From Symsagittifera roscoffensis (Eukaryota > Xenacoelomorpha > Acoela > Convolutidae): DNA of 64,000 nt. A program made the position numbers and the translations under genes. Of the stretch, positions 42,529-54,129 are shown piece after piece; within the stretch, counting starts at the first letter, position 1, and each line of letters starts with the position of its first letter. Where the stretch lies: assembly GCF_963678635.1 (NCBI RefSeq), contig NC_087068.1:374001-438000 (forward strand). The letters are read 5' to 3'. The notes under the pieces were generated by a model. It was not told the DNA's origin and searched no databases. It saw nothing but the letters and a program-made list of their open reading frames with translations.

Positions 42529-42596
42529 TGGCAGGGGATCGATTAAACGATCTGACGGCCTCGAAGTGAACGCCTTACCATTATCATAAGTGCCAC
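42529..42596 (-). repeat. tRNA-like sequence, probably SINE head
   Basis: On the minus strand a 68-bp unit runs from GTGGCAC to TGCCA (complementary ends). It has an A-box-like GGCACTTATGATAATGG and a B-box-like AATCGATCCCC. A full cloverleaf is not clean, so a tRNA-derived repeat is more likely than a working tRNA gene. Confidence 0.45.
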
Positions 42597-44302
42597 GAGT
42601 CTCCAAACTAGTCCCCACGAGTCTCTTGGTGACTTTTAACCTCAAAGTTGTTAAAATCAGTGTCCAAAAAATTGGAAAATTGACAAAAAAACTTATTGAA
42701 TATTGTCATCTAAAGTTGGGCTTTTAACTAAGCTAAATATCTATGATGGATTCAAACCAAGCAAAACATAAGCAAGGGACCGGAATTTTTATTTTTTTTG
42801 AAAAATTCTCATGAATAAAAAAAATGCAGTCATTTGCTGATGTTTTGCCTTGCTTTGAATGCATAGTGGGAATTTCACCTTGCAGTGCTTCGTTATTTAA
42901 TAATATATACTTGAATTTTTCCAATTTTAGATTTCTATCCGTAGAAAAAAATTAGCAGTGCCGCCATTCTAGAGTTTGATAAATTCACTTGATTTTGATA
43001 TTTCTGATTGAAGCCTAAAACACCCCATGCTGAAATAAAAGGTTGAAGACTTGTTATGCAGACTTGAATTGCTTGTTATTTGTTGAGTTCCCGCAAAACT
43101 AAAAATGTACCTCCAAATCAGCTTTTTTCTGTACACCTTAGAATCTGTTTTGACTTAAGTTAGTGACAACCGTAAAACTCAAAAAAAAATTCGTCGATCA
43201 TCGTTTTACTCATATCAAATTTTCAATTCAATTGTTATTGTTGCATATCATTTTTGTCATTGTTAAGAGTAATTAAAATTATTAATACTACAAAACTAGG
43301 TTCTAAAAATCATTAGCAGAACGGAATGAAAGATATATCATGTAAAAGAGAAACTTCAATTTTTCACGTTGTCCTAGTGTTCAGAAAAACTGGTGTAATT
43401 TTTTTTTGAAATTTAGCTCAACTTCGAGATAGGAAGCAGCGAATAAGCGAGCTGGCGAGCAGGTTCATTTTAGAGGAAAAAGACATGAAACCTAATTTTC
43501 ATGCAGTTAACTTATATTTCAAAGTTCTTATTGCCTTTTTGGGAATAAAAACTTACAAAAAATAAAAACTATTACTGCAAAAAAAATTTTGAATTTTTTG
43601 AAACTTTGTGCTATTTTTTGTTTTTCTATGCTTTTTTTGACAAAAGTGTTATCCAAGTTAATTTGCATGTTTTACTATGACTGTGAAAAGTGCATAAGCT
43701 CTAGGCTTTTAATCAGAATTTTTTAGCACTCCACGCACAAAAAAAAACAACCCTAATTTGAAGAAAAAAAAACGTATATTTTTCTAGGATTATGCACAGA
43801 AATCGGTTATCAATGCTTAGTCAGGTATTTATTTCGACCAATGTATATTGAAGAGCTTTGCTTGCTGTCTCTTGCAGAATAAGATCAAAATTTCGGTATT
43901 TATGCCATATACAAGCGTACTTTATCATTTCGTTCGGGTACTGAATAAATTGCAAAATTATTGAAAAGCAGTGACCTGTTCCTAGAACAGCCGCCACCTG
44001 TTCCTAAAATAATAACTCAACACAGGCCCTCGTGGAAATCCATAAGTTTACTTTTTCAGTGTGAAAATCTTGTTATTTTTTAATTATTATTTTCCATTCT
44101 GCATATATGGATGTTGCGTAACAAACAAGATTTTTTTTCGGCTACAGCAAAAAAAAAGATTTTATAAACAAATTTTCTTAAAAATTTACTCTGTCAAAAT
44201 TTTTCAGAACAAAGTCTAAGTCCTTGCCGCCACCTGTTTTTAACCAAAAAAGTGATTACTTGCATAAAAAAACACAATTTGTCCGTTGCATTAAAAGCTT
44301 AA

Positions 44303-44521
44303 CTCCTAAAGTGTTACTTAGAAGTAATTGTTGACTGCAGAAACGAGGCATTTGTAAAACTCGACTTGAAGACCATTACAATGCCAAGCTCGGGTACTTT
44401 GGTAGTAGTTTGGATTCCGCATACATTGTACTTGGAATCCGCAGAGTTTGCGCTAGATTTCGCAACATTTCGAGAAGTCTTTGAAGTCGGAAATCTGCTG
44501 GAATCGAAAGACAAGTTATAA
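44303..44521 (+). other. Unassigned open segment of about 72 codons
   Basis: Open on the plus strand between TAA at 44300 and TAA at 44519, without an early ATG. The text is protein-like, with PSSGTLVVVWIPHTLYLES, and more GC-rich than its surroundings. It could be a relic of a retroelement or a lone exon. I do not recognise the domain. The minus-strand ORF over the same place is probably its shadow. Confidence 0.25.
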
Positions 44522-45256
44522 AACCGAGCTTGGCGTCGTCATGTCGGTAGCCAAAGCCTTTGTAACATCTCGAAGTTTGGCTGATGATCAGAAGTTGTTC
44601 TAATAATTGGGAGGATTATAGACTAGAACACAAATACTTACAGTATTTGATTTTTACTTGAAAAGAACAATTAAGAGCTAGCTCATGATAAACAAAAAGA
44701 TGACGTAATGATTATTGTGACAAATTCATTTGGGTTCTAAATAGGGCGTTGATATTTAGCTGAGTAAATTAGTTCAGCTATTTGTCTTGTGAAGTCCCAC
44801 TGATGAAATAATGCTGTTGGTCTAGTGAATATAATACATGGCATCAATGGTGGGTGACGTTTGGTGTAATTCGACAGCCAAACAGTTCAAGTCGAACACT
44901 GTTTACCAACTGCTTCTGGTTTAGTGACGATTGTTTGGATTTGAACACATTCAGATAAAACACATCCACCAACTGAATAGTCTCACAAGCTAATCTGAGG
45001 CTGAAAGAATGAGCACTCTGTAGACTGACTGAGGATGAAACCCTAGTTTTGAAGTCGACTTTGCGGCCCCAATAGTTCCTTTTAAGCAATTGACCTCGTC
45101 TAGTTATATCATCATAAAATACCCTCAAACATAACTCAATCTACTTGACATTATAGAGGACTGAAGAGATCTCTAGGAGTTGAAGAGAGGAGGAGAGGAA
45201 ACTGGGTTTAATCAGAAGTTGAAGCTACCAACTGAAACCAAATAAACGCCGCCAGA

Positions 45257-46117
45257 ATGATTCAAATAATGGACTATCTGGAAAACAACTCCTACCCGCT
45301 CTGGTTCAACGACACCGGCAATGACTTCTCGTGCTCCCCTGTTTTTCTGCCTGCCACCATTCTGCCCTTTGTAGGCATGCTTCTGTTGATTGTAACTATT
45401 CCTGTTGCACTTGTAACTCGCCTCACTCAAAAAGTGTCACAGCTGGGAGATTATAACATCCAATTTACCGTTCACTGGACGGGCATCTTTCTCTTCTCAC
45501 TCTACCTGCTCTTCCTCAATTTGACCTGGCTGCTGCTGAGAGGCCAACAAGTTCAAATTCCTTCCATTGTCTTCATTGAATTAGCAGTTGACGACTTGGT
45601 TTTCATTCTCATAACAGTCGAATTCATAACTATTCAACAATTTGGAATGCGATACAGTCCAATCTGCATCATTTACTTCACTTTTCGATGCTTGTGGCTA
45701 ATTTTAGAGATCACTCTGAACATGTTCATAACTTACCAGCATGGCTTCAAACACCAATCTCTAGTCTATAGTGTCCGCTTCAACTTGTTCTCTCCTCTCA
45801 ACCTCATAATAACCGCTTTCAACTTATGCGCCTTTCTCAAATTGACAGGCACTGACAGTGAACATGATAGCAGTGTTTTGTCCTTCCAAAACATAACCTT
45901 CCAGTCCAAGATTCTGTTCCACTGGTTTACCAAGTATGTTGCGAGGGCGTGGCGGGGACACCTCACAATGGAGTCGCTGCCTGACCTGCAGAGTTCGTTC
46001 ACGTCAATGCCCACTACGAACAAGTTCGCGGAGAAGATGAATGCTTTGAAGTTGAGCAAGGCACGCAGGGGGGATGAGGACGGAGCAGGCGAATTCACTC
46101 ACTGGGAACTCTACAAG
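45257..46117 (+). CDS. ABCC (MRP/SUR-type) transporter, exon 1: TMD0 and linker
   Basis: First coding exon, 287 codons, ending at AAG/GTAACC in phase 0. It has five hydrophobic spans (about residues 29-53, 75-96, 101-125, 133-157 and 177-192), the TMD0 layout of long ABCC proteins. The L0 linker follows, ending GEFTHWELYK just where the lasso/elbow helix begins. TMD0 serves targeting or partner binding, as with SUR and Kir channels. ATG 45257 is the first in frame; ATG 45269 is an alternative. The exon joins 52372 in phase. Confidence 0.8.
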
Positions 46118-48332
46118 GTAACCATTCCAATCCTCAAGTCATGGGATACAAAATTAAAGCCAAAACAACAGTCAAAACAAATTCTGTATGTTGAAGTAGA
46201 TCTAAAAGACATCAGCAAAACTAGTCTGGTCTGATGAAAAAATTTTGATGATCCAACAAAATTTGAAAAGTGTCAAATAAGTAGCTGAGAAGCTTCACTG
46301 GCTCTTTTGATACACTGACTGATTGTATCACATCAGGCATGGCAAAAACTGGTTGCAAAAGGGACTTTTTTGTAATTGAAGAGTGACCATTCATCGCAAG
46401 GCAATGAGAAAAGGGTTTTTTCTTGTAACTCTTGTGGAAAATCCACATTTAGTCACACGCACACTAAGGAATTGCCGCTTGGTTGCTGTACATCGCACAA
46501 TCAATTTAGTTCGAACTATTTATTTACCGGGGTTGACCTTCATAGACCGAAACTGCTAGTCATACAATTCCATAAACTAAATCTATGAAAAGATACTAAT
46601 CAAACAAATTTTATACTTTTTGCTAAAGAAATCATCGAATTTTCTTTTATTTTGCATAAAATTCGGTTTATCATCATACCTAAAAAAAAAATTTTTGTCA
46701 AAACAAGCTAATCAAACAATTTCTATATATGGAATTTGATGGCTACACTATAAAAAATTTTTCAGTGGTATCGAAAAATTGTCCCAATAAAATTTTTTTT
46801 TTCAATCGCAAAACGAATTTAGCACTCAAACAAACAGTTTCATTAGAACAATTGTTTTTGACAAAACTATGTCAATTCAGGCAATTCATCCGATGCATTG
46901 TAACTGCACGAGGATCAAACCTATTGGGAATCTACTTTTGACTAACCAAGGTTTTTGCCAATTGTGTTCGGTTACGAAAAGAACTCAAAACTTTTGAGAA
47001 ACAAAATTAAAAAAAAATTTTTTTTTTGGTTTATGGAAAAATGCTGAAATGCATAAAAAATTTTAATCCCTGATCTTTTATGCAATTTTCTGTTTTTATA
47101 GAATTGCCAACAGTTAAGACTAATGTTAGTCAAAATAAATATATTTTTTTCAACTATTTTTCGTTTTTGTTTTATCTTTATTTATCTTCTAGAAACTCAA
47201 GAAAAACACCATGATACACAAATGAGATGGTTTTTAACTCAAAAAGGATAAAAATAAAAAATATAACAATTCAAATTCAGTGCTTGTTTGTTTTCAACTT
47301 TTCATTTGCATTTATGTGCTCCCTGTGAAAAATTTCTAGAACCTAAATTGTTTCGATATTATTCATTTCAACGCACACAAACATTGAGCCTGGTTTGGCC
47401 AAAATAATAATCAAACAAATTAGCTTCTAAAAAATCAAACTGTTTTGATCTAAAGTCATCAGTGTAGAAAATGGCCTTAAAATTTTTTAATTATATTTGG
47501 TGCTATCATTTTTTCATCAATTTTTCTTTAATTTATAAATCATATGAACGTCGTGTGATTTTAGAGGCGTTTATTATCAAAAAATTATCTTTCGAATTTT
47601 TCTGTGAAATGTCCTAAAAGTTTTGGGATAGTAACAACTCTATTTATTCAGCCACAGATTAGAGAAAGTGCAGTTTTTAGCTTTCAACCAATGTAATGAA
47701 AGAAAAAATTTTCAAATCTCCGCTGTTTTCTCTACAACTACTTGTTTCGCAATTTCAACTTTGACAAATGTTTGAGCTTTTGACATAAAATTACACACAG
47801 AGGCGAAGTTAAGCTTCCCACCACTTGCGATACAAAACAAGAAAACCACTAAGTTTGAAAAAATCGAGAATGTTGAGAAGACTAGATCTATCAAAAAGAA
47901 ATATTTAGTCACACTCTCCCTCAGTACACAAACACACCAAAAAATTTTATGCTCCTCAAATTCAAAAACATAAGGTCATTAGCCGATATCAGTTAAGCGG
48001 AACCCTTTTAAGCGGGAAAACTAATTGAAAAACCGGAAAAAAGTTCTGAATAATAAAAGTTATTAGGTCCACCACAAAACACAACAACTCACACGCACAA
48101 AAAAACTTTTTTACTTCCCAAAAACACGCAGTATGCACTCAGGTCATCAATAGTTTTATCTAGAACGAAACCTATCGAGCGGAACAAAAAGAAAAAAAAA
48201 CTAAAAAAATTGATTGCCATGAAAAACTTTAAATTCCATTAAATTTTTTAGCATAATGTGCGATGCAGAGGGGAAGAAAGCGTACTTTTTTAATCAAAAC
48301 TACTAAAAATTAGATCACTAAGCCAAAAAAAA

Positions 48333-48812
48333 TAAGCGGTAATCATGACGGAAAGAAATTTTTAAGCGAAAAAAAATTAAAAGGTTTTCGAAGTCAAGGC
48401 TAGTAAAATCACAAACAACAGAAAAAATATCAAAATGACAAAAAGAATTACAAAAAAACTTACCTACAGGAAAAAAAATAATTTTACGGTGTGGCAACTA
48501 AGCCAAAAAAGCATAAGTGAAAATAATAAGCAGACAAGTTTTTTGAAACGGAATTTTTCCTGTTCTTATAAAGAAAAAGTAAGCGGTATTCATGACGGAA
48601 TGAAATTCTTAAGCGAAAAAAAATAAAAAGGTTTTCGAAGTCAAGGCTAGTAAAATCACAAACAACAGAAAAAATATCAAAATGACAAAAAGAATTACAA
48701 AAAAACTTACCTACAGGAAAAAAACAATTATACGGTGTGGCAACTAAGCCGAAAAAGCATAAGTGAAAATAAGAAGCAAACAAGATTTTTGAAACAGAAT
48801 TTTTCCTGTTTG
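48333..48812. repeat. Two tandem copies of a 248-bp unit
   Basis: 48333-48562 and 48581-48812 are about 95 percent alike, each starting AAGCGGTA-TCATGACGGAA and sharing TTTTCGAAGTCAAGGCTAG and CGGTGTGGCAACTAAGCC. Short ORFs in them repeat each other and are not genes. Confidence 0.9.
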
Positions 48813-48835
48813 AAAAAAAAAATACAGATCATGAA

Positions 48836-48905
48836 AGATTCGAACCCAAAACATTAGTGTCCCAGGCTTATAAGCTACCTCCAGACCAAGTGTGCCGAAG
48901 ACTCA
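48836..48905 (-). repeat. tRNA-like head of a SINE
   Basis: On the minus strand GGGTTCGAATC is a perfect B box. About 45 bases upstream TGGTCTGGAGG is A-box-like. The arms do not fold into a clean cloverleaf, so a SINE head or tRNA relic is likely. Confidence 0.45.
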
Positions 48906-49733
48906 AAGACAGTTGATTTTTTTATGAACCGAATCTAAACTTATCATTTCCATATTTGACTAGTCTGTGAACAAAGTTATTTACAAAGTTATTAAGCAGT
49001 CTGTGAACAAAGCCTAGTATAAGATTGCAATAACCTATCTTTCACAAAAATGAAAATGAATCAAAAGAAAAACAGTTAAAAACTTTTTTTCGGGGCGTCG
49101 TTTGGTGATTCATTCAGAGGGCGTTAAACAGAAGCTATTAGTGCCAAAATATCCTGTAAACAAGATAATAATTTGAAACTTCAAAATTAAAAGAACCGTT
49201 TCAAAGCTAAGGATCAAATTTAGCTCTCATAGGGGTTTGTTTCTTTGTAAAGAAAGAACGGAAAACTTTATTCAGCTCCTGAATAGAAAATCTTAATGTT
49301 AGACAGTATATGGTAAAAAATTTCAAAATCTGATTCAATTGCTATTTCGTAGCTGAGTAATTTTTTCTATTTACTTTGAATTAAGGCAAAATCTATGCGA
49401 GGGCCTAATTAAGATCCTTCTTTTTCTAATGTATTTTTCAATACCAAAGTTTTTAGCTGCTTCTGTTGCTCAAAAGACATTTCCCCCCATAGCCTCTATA
49501 TAAATGGCTAAATACTTTTCTCGGCTTTTCTCAGATATTTTTTTTTTCATTCAGGCTATGTTCAAGTTTCAAATGAAAAAATCCTACAATTATATTGAAA
49601 AAGGCAAAAGATTAGCAAGTTTTTGTTTGTCTTAATGCTTAAAAAATAAAAAGCAACTTCTAAGCGCGTCACTAGAAGTTAGGATGATGAAATTTATCAA
49701 GGGAACGCTTTTTTTCAAGAAACTTAAATGAAA

Positions 49734-49945
49734 GCCACGGTTAAGTGGATACGTCTCCGCCTCTCAATTTGTCTTCGAGGCCCACCTTTGTCCGAAAGTT
49801 CCCAAATAGCCTTAAAATTTCATATAAATCTTGAGTAACGAGCAAATCTTGTGAAGAGCCGAACAACTGTAACTTTTTTACTTTTCCTCGCGGATGAATC
49901 GTCTCAATTATGATCACATGTGATGCGGTTGAGTATTTTTAGGCC
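49734..49945 (+). repeat. SINE family 2, copy 1
   Basis: A tRNA-like head (CGGTTAAGTGGATACGTCTC, then CTTCGAGGCCC as B box) is followed by a body with GAAGAGCCGAACAACTG and CTCAATTATGATCACATGTGATGCGG. The body matches 51569-51650. Confidence 0.5.
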
Positions 49946-51394
49946 CTACAATCGGAGGCTAGGTTCAGTAAAAAAACTCGGAAAGATTCTTTTCAAAGTC
50001 GAGAATCAGTTCAGTGTCTGTGTTTTTGTTATTCACATTAAAACTGAGCAGAAATTGAATTCTATTGAGACAGTTTTAAAAATTCTTTGATTTCATTTCA
50101 ATTTTTATAATTTGCCAGTTGGACAACAAAAACTATTTTATGAGTTATTTGGAAGGTTTCATTATGCACTGATAACGGCCTGAAAATGTGTTTACATACC
50201 CTCAGACCGTATCTTTTTGCAAGAAGTTTTTGGCATAGTCGTAAGGAAGCTTAAAAAAATTCTGGAAAACAGGTTTCGTAGATAATAAAAAGTTCAAATG
50301 AGTGCATTTTTTTGCAATTTTTGTTGTATTTTAACTTCATAAATGCATTTATTTGCTTTTTTGTACAGTATTTGTAAAACCTGATTTGCCTTAATGTTAT
50401 TCTCATTCAATGCACACAAACAGAGTGCCTAGGTGGGCTAACATAAAAACCATACAATTTAATTACTTACTTTTCTTTTTTTGTATCGTAAAACTGGTCG
50501 TGATTATTTGGGAGGTATTTAGGAGCTCGTTTTTTTCTATAGTTGCCTGTAAACTTATATAGTCAAAAATGTTGCAAACTTTAGTTTTCTAGCGATGAAA
50601 TTTAAAAAAAGTTTCTCAAGTCTGCCGTTTGCTCCACAATTACTACAGGTTTAATTTTTGACAACTAGTTCAACTTTTGGATTATTTTGACACGTTTTAT
50701 GTGTGTAAAGATGAATAAAAACTCAAAAATAAAAGTTTCGAGGCTTCTTTCGGTCATTTAAATAGAAGGCTTTAAGTAGGTGTTCTTAGTGTCAAAAGTT
50801 TCCGTAAACAGCGGAACATTTCGAAACTTCGAACTAAAAAGCATTCGTTGGAAAGCTTAGGGCCTAAACTAAAATCTCGTAAGGGTTTTTCTTCGTGCAA
50901 AAAAGAACCAACATTTTTTGTTTAGCTATTAAACAGAAAACAACAATGAATCTCCAGCAATGAATTGTACAAAAAATGCCTAAGCTTGAGTAAACTGTTA
51001 TATTGTAGCTGAGCAGCTTGTGTGTTTATTCCAAATTACGTGTAAACATATATTAAGGTCTTGATCAGCTTTGCAACGAAAATCTTCATGTTTAAAGTTT
51101 TAATTTGTCTCTGCAGTTTAAATGGCGTTTTTGTCACTAAGAAAACCTCTGTAAAGCCTCTATTCATATGATCAAACGGCACCTTAAAAAATGTATTTTA
51201 GGTTTTTTCTCAAGTTTTTCGACTAGTTTTTTTCTGTTGATTTTTTGTTCGGTTTTGTGCTGTTGTATTACAAGCAATTGCGGTCTCTGGAGGTCAACAC
51301 AGGCGTAATGATGTTCTGACAGATCTCGAAGAGTGCAAAAACACCATGGCTTAAGGAACGCTTTAGATCACTTCAGGTAGCTCAAATGGGAGTG

Positions 51395-51650
51395 CCTGAG
51401 AGTAATTATATCGCCGCCTCTCATTTAACATCTCGGATGTTCGAAGCCTATCATGATCTGTGCTCGTTGCATGAGAGGGAGGCAAAAGTTTCCAGCACAA
51501 AAAATAACCAAACAAAATTGCAGCTATATCTTAAGCAAGGGCGTAATATCTGTTTTCCACGAAGAGCCGAACAGCTCACTTGTTGGTCCTTTCTCTTGTG
51601 CATTAGTCATCTCAATATGATCTTATGCGATGCTGATGAGCATCATGTTA
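51395..51650 (+). repeat. SINE family 2, copy 2
   Basis: Shares CGCCGCCTCTCATTT / TTCGAAGCC in the head and GAAGAGCCGAACAGCTC...CTCAATATGATCTTATGCGATGC in the body with the copy at 49734. A 93-codon ORF across it has no protein logic and is not a gene. Confidence 0.5.
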
Positions 51651-51680
51651 AGTGCATCATTAAGTGATTGTGATTATTAA

Positions 51681-51830
51681 GCGTCCGTGGCTCAGTGGTT
51701 AGTGCGTGAAATTCACAATCTCTAGTTCGCGATCTGTCGGAGATCGAATACGACACCTAGCCGAATTCTTACTAATTCGAGGCTTATTTCTACTTTTTCT
51801 TATTGCGCAGCTTTTTATCGTGTTTATTGT
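51681..51830 (+). repeat. tRNA-derived SINE, copy 2
   Basis: Head GCGTCCGTGGCTCAGTGGTT (A box) and GGAGATCGAATACGAC (B-box-like) at 51738-51753. The tail has GCCGAATTC, AATTCGAGGCTTATTTCT and GCAGCTTTTTATCGTG. It pairs with the minus-strand copy at 41879-42021. Confidence 0.65.
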
Positions 51831-52371
51831 TCCGACCATTTAAAATCTTTGTATTCGGGTGTTTTAATTTTTTCATTTTCCACGGAAAATGAGGTAGCCC
51901 AAATAATCATCAGAATGGGTCGAAAAATATATCATTTTGATGCCCTTTCAATTGAAATTCTAACAATTTCAAGAAACTTTGAAAAGGTTTCGAAAATTTT
52001 GCAAAATTTGGAAAAGTTTTTATGCTTAATTTAGGCCGTGAAAACTTAGTTCACTTAGATAAATAAAGTTTTTCTAGCGACATTAGAAAGTTTTTCTCAG
52101 ATAAACAGCGACATTTCTAGCGACATTTTGAGAATTAAATGCGACGAAAATTCAAAAAATATCTGCAAAAAAAATAGAAAAATTTTTTGATTTTTTTTGG
52201 CTTTTAAAGACTTTGTTTTTCTAGTCACTTTACTACAAAAACTGTTTTCTAAGTGCCTAAGTTACAAAGAATCTCGAATATGCCGAAGTTTTTTTCTCTC
52301 AGATTTTTTTATCACACAAAGCAGAGAAGTGACTATTGTTTTTAAATATTGTTTTTCATGAATGATTTCAG

Positions 52372-53986
52372 ACACTTCTTGTGAAGACGTTCGGCTGGTA
52401 CATGGTCAAGACCGGATCCCTTCGACTCATGGGAGACTCGGTACAATTCTGCAGCCCCATCCTGCTGAGTCTCCTCATTCAACACATAGAGCAGCCAGAC
52501 ACGCCCCAGTGGAGAGGGGTGCTCCTTTGTTTACTCCTATTTGTTTGTTTGTGCCTCGAAGCAGTCATCAAGTTGAGATACCAAAACAGCATGCACCAAA
52601 CGGGACTGATGATGAAAACTGCTATCGTAGACTACACGTATCAGAAAGCGATCAAAATTATGTCAGGCACAACAGCTGCGAACATCGTCAATGTTCTCAG
52701 AATCGATTGCGAATGTTTCTTTCTTCTCAACCGTCAAATTCACCTCATTTGGTCGAACCCTTTCGTCGTCTCCATTTGTATATATTTGCTCTACATTCAG
52801 TTGAAAGCAGCCGCCTTCATTGGACTCATCGCAGTGTTTCTCATCACTCTTTTGAATGTGTCCATTCTGTTCCTGATGCAAACCCAAGTGGAAATAAGTC
52901 GCGACATTAAAGACCACAAGCTCAGCCTAGTAAATGAAGTTATCACCTCCATTAAACAGATCAAGTTCTACCTCCTTGAAAGTGCCTTTCATCATCACCT
53001 AAAAGATGCCAGACTTGTTGAAATGAAGGCTTACAACGTCACCCAAATTCTTGTACTGGTTGTTCACGCTTCTTTGGAGCTGTCGCCGACAATTATAGGA
53101 GTTGCGTGTATCTCGGCATACATCTTCATGTACCCAGAGGAAGGGATCAGTGCCGGACAATTGTTCGTTTCCCTTTCAATTCTGAATGTGCTCAAAGTTC
53201 CCCTCTACAGCGTGAGTGACGTCATACGAGCAGTGCAAGAATCGAACATTTCTTGCAAGCGTCTTGTGAGGTTTTTGAACATCCAAGAAATCGACCGTGA
53301 GGTGTACATGAAAATAAGCGAAAGCGACGAGCGCGATGTTATCATTGAGAACTGTTCTTTCAAGCACTACCAGAATCAACTAGCGCCAAAATCCTTAGCT
53401 CAGAAGAAAATCGAAAAAGCCAGACATGAACATCAAACAAAAATTACCCAAAAGAACGCATTGAAAGTTGAGACTTACCCAACAGAAAGCAAAAAAATAG
53501 CTAGTAGTTTCAACAAACAAACGCCAGAGGATAAAGTGAATTCACATGACAGTTCCAGCATCCAAGCTCCCAAAATATCAGTTGGCTCCGAATCCACGCA
53601 TGATATTGAAGAGCCTAAGACTGAAAAAGCCGAATCTTCGAATTCTAAGCCGAAACAGTTCAGATTAGCTAATATCAATTTGCATATCAAAAAAGGAAGT
53701 TTAGTGGCAATTATTGGCTCAGTGGAGTCTGGGAAGTCGGCACTTTTGTCCGCAATCGGGGGAGAAATGGAAATAGTTCCTAACACGGACGAAAAGGGAG
53801 GCATTGGAACTCTTTCTCGAAGGGATGTTAGCTGGGACTTGCAACAGTTTGTGTCGCTGCCTAATTCGGTCCAGAGAAACATTCTCCTACTTGAGCCGCA
53901 GAAGCTCCACCAAGCAAATTGGGAGAGATACAGGAAAATTTTGTACGCCTGTGCCCTTTTCCCAGATATACCAACTTTAGCAGAAG
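52372..53986 (+). CDS. ABCC transporter, exon 2: TMD1 and N-terminal half of NBD1
   Basis: Starts after AATGATTTCAG (52371) in phase 0 and ends at GAAG/GTCAGT in phase 1. Residues 288-825 of the product. KTFGWYMVKTGSLRL...PILLSLLI is the typical ABCC elbow and first TMD1 helix, and six spans follow. NBD1 begins with VIIENCSF. Then comes an insertion of about 90 charged K/E/S residues (about 625-715), absent from most ABCC NBDs. Next is Walker A GSVESGKS (736-743, 53716-53739) and a Q-loop region (DLQQFVSLP-x-SVQRNIL). The protein would be an ATP-driven exporter or channel regulator in a cell membrane. Confidence 0.88.
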
Positions 53987-54129
53987 GTCAGTTAGAGCGA
54001 ATGATCAGCCGTACTTCAGATATTCCAAACACAAACCGAAGTAGGGTGGGGGGGGGGGGGACTATGGGTTAGTGTGGGTGTTATTCCAGGTCCAGGGAAC
54101 TCTGTTAATGTATTGAGCTTGGTGTAACC

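Larger units (their letters stand above)
39584..45256. other. Intergenic region between GATA and ABCC genes
   Basis: AT-rich, no firm gene. It contains dispersed TATGATAAGCA-type repeats (40350-41350), a SINE on the minus strand (41879-42021), a tRNA-like element (42529-42596), and a short unexplained open segment at 44303-44521. The last 300 bp before 45257 are more balanced in composition and probably hold the ABCC promoter and 5' UTR. Confidence 0.5.
46118..52371 (+). other. ABCC intron 1 (6.25 kb)
   Basis: No nested gene supported. It holds a tandem duplication (48333-48812), several tRNA-derived repeats (48836-48905, 49734-49945, 51395-51650, 51681-51830) and many A/T homopolymers. Confidence 0.7.

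Noticed and set aside
42067-42546. 159-codon ORF starting with GTG
   Set aside because: No ATG, mixed composition, overlaps a tRNA-like repeat; no recognisable protein.
46376-46588. 70-codon ORF after ABCC exon 1
   Set aside because: Within the intron, no domain, low-complexity surroundings.
51386-51667. 93-codon ORF
   Set aside because: Lies across a SINE-like repeat that also occurs at 49734 without this frame.
51681-51754. Functional tRNA gene
   Set aside because: A and B boxes are present but acceptor and anticodon stems do not pair, and the tail is shared with a second dispersed copy.
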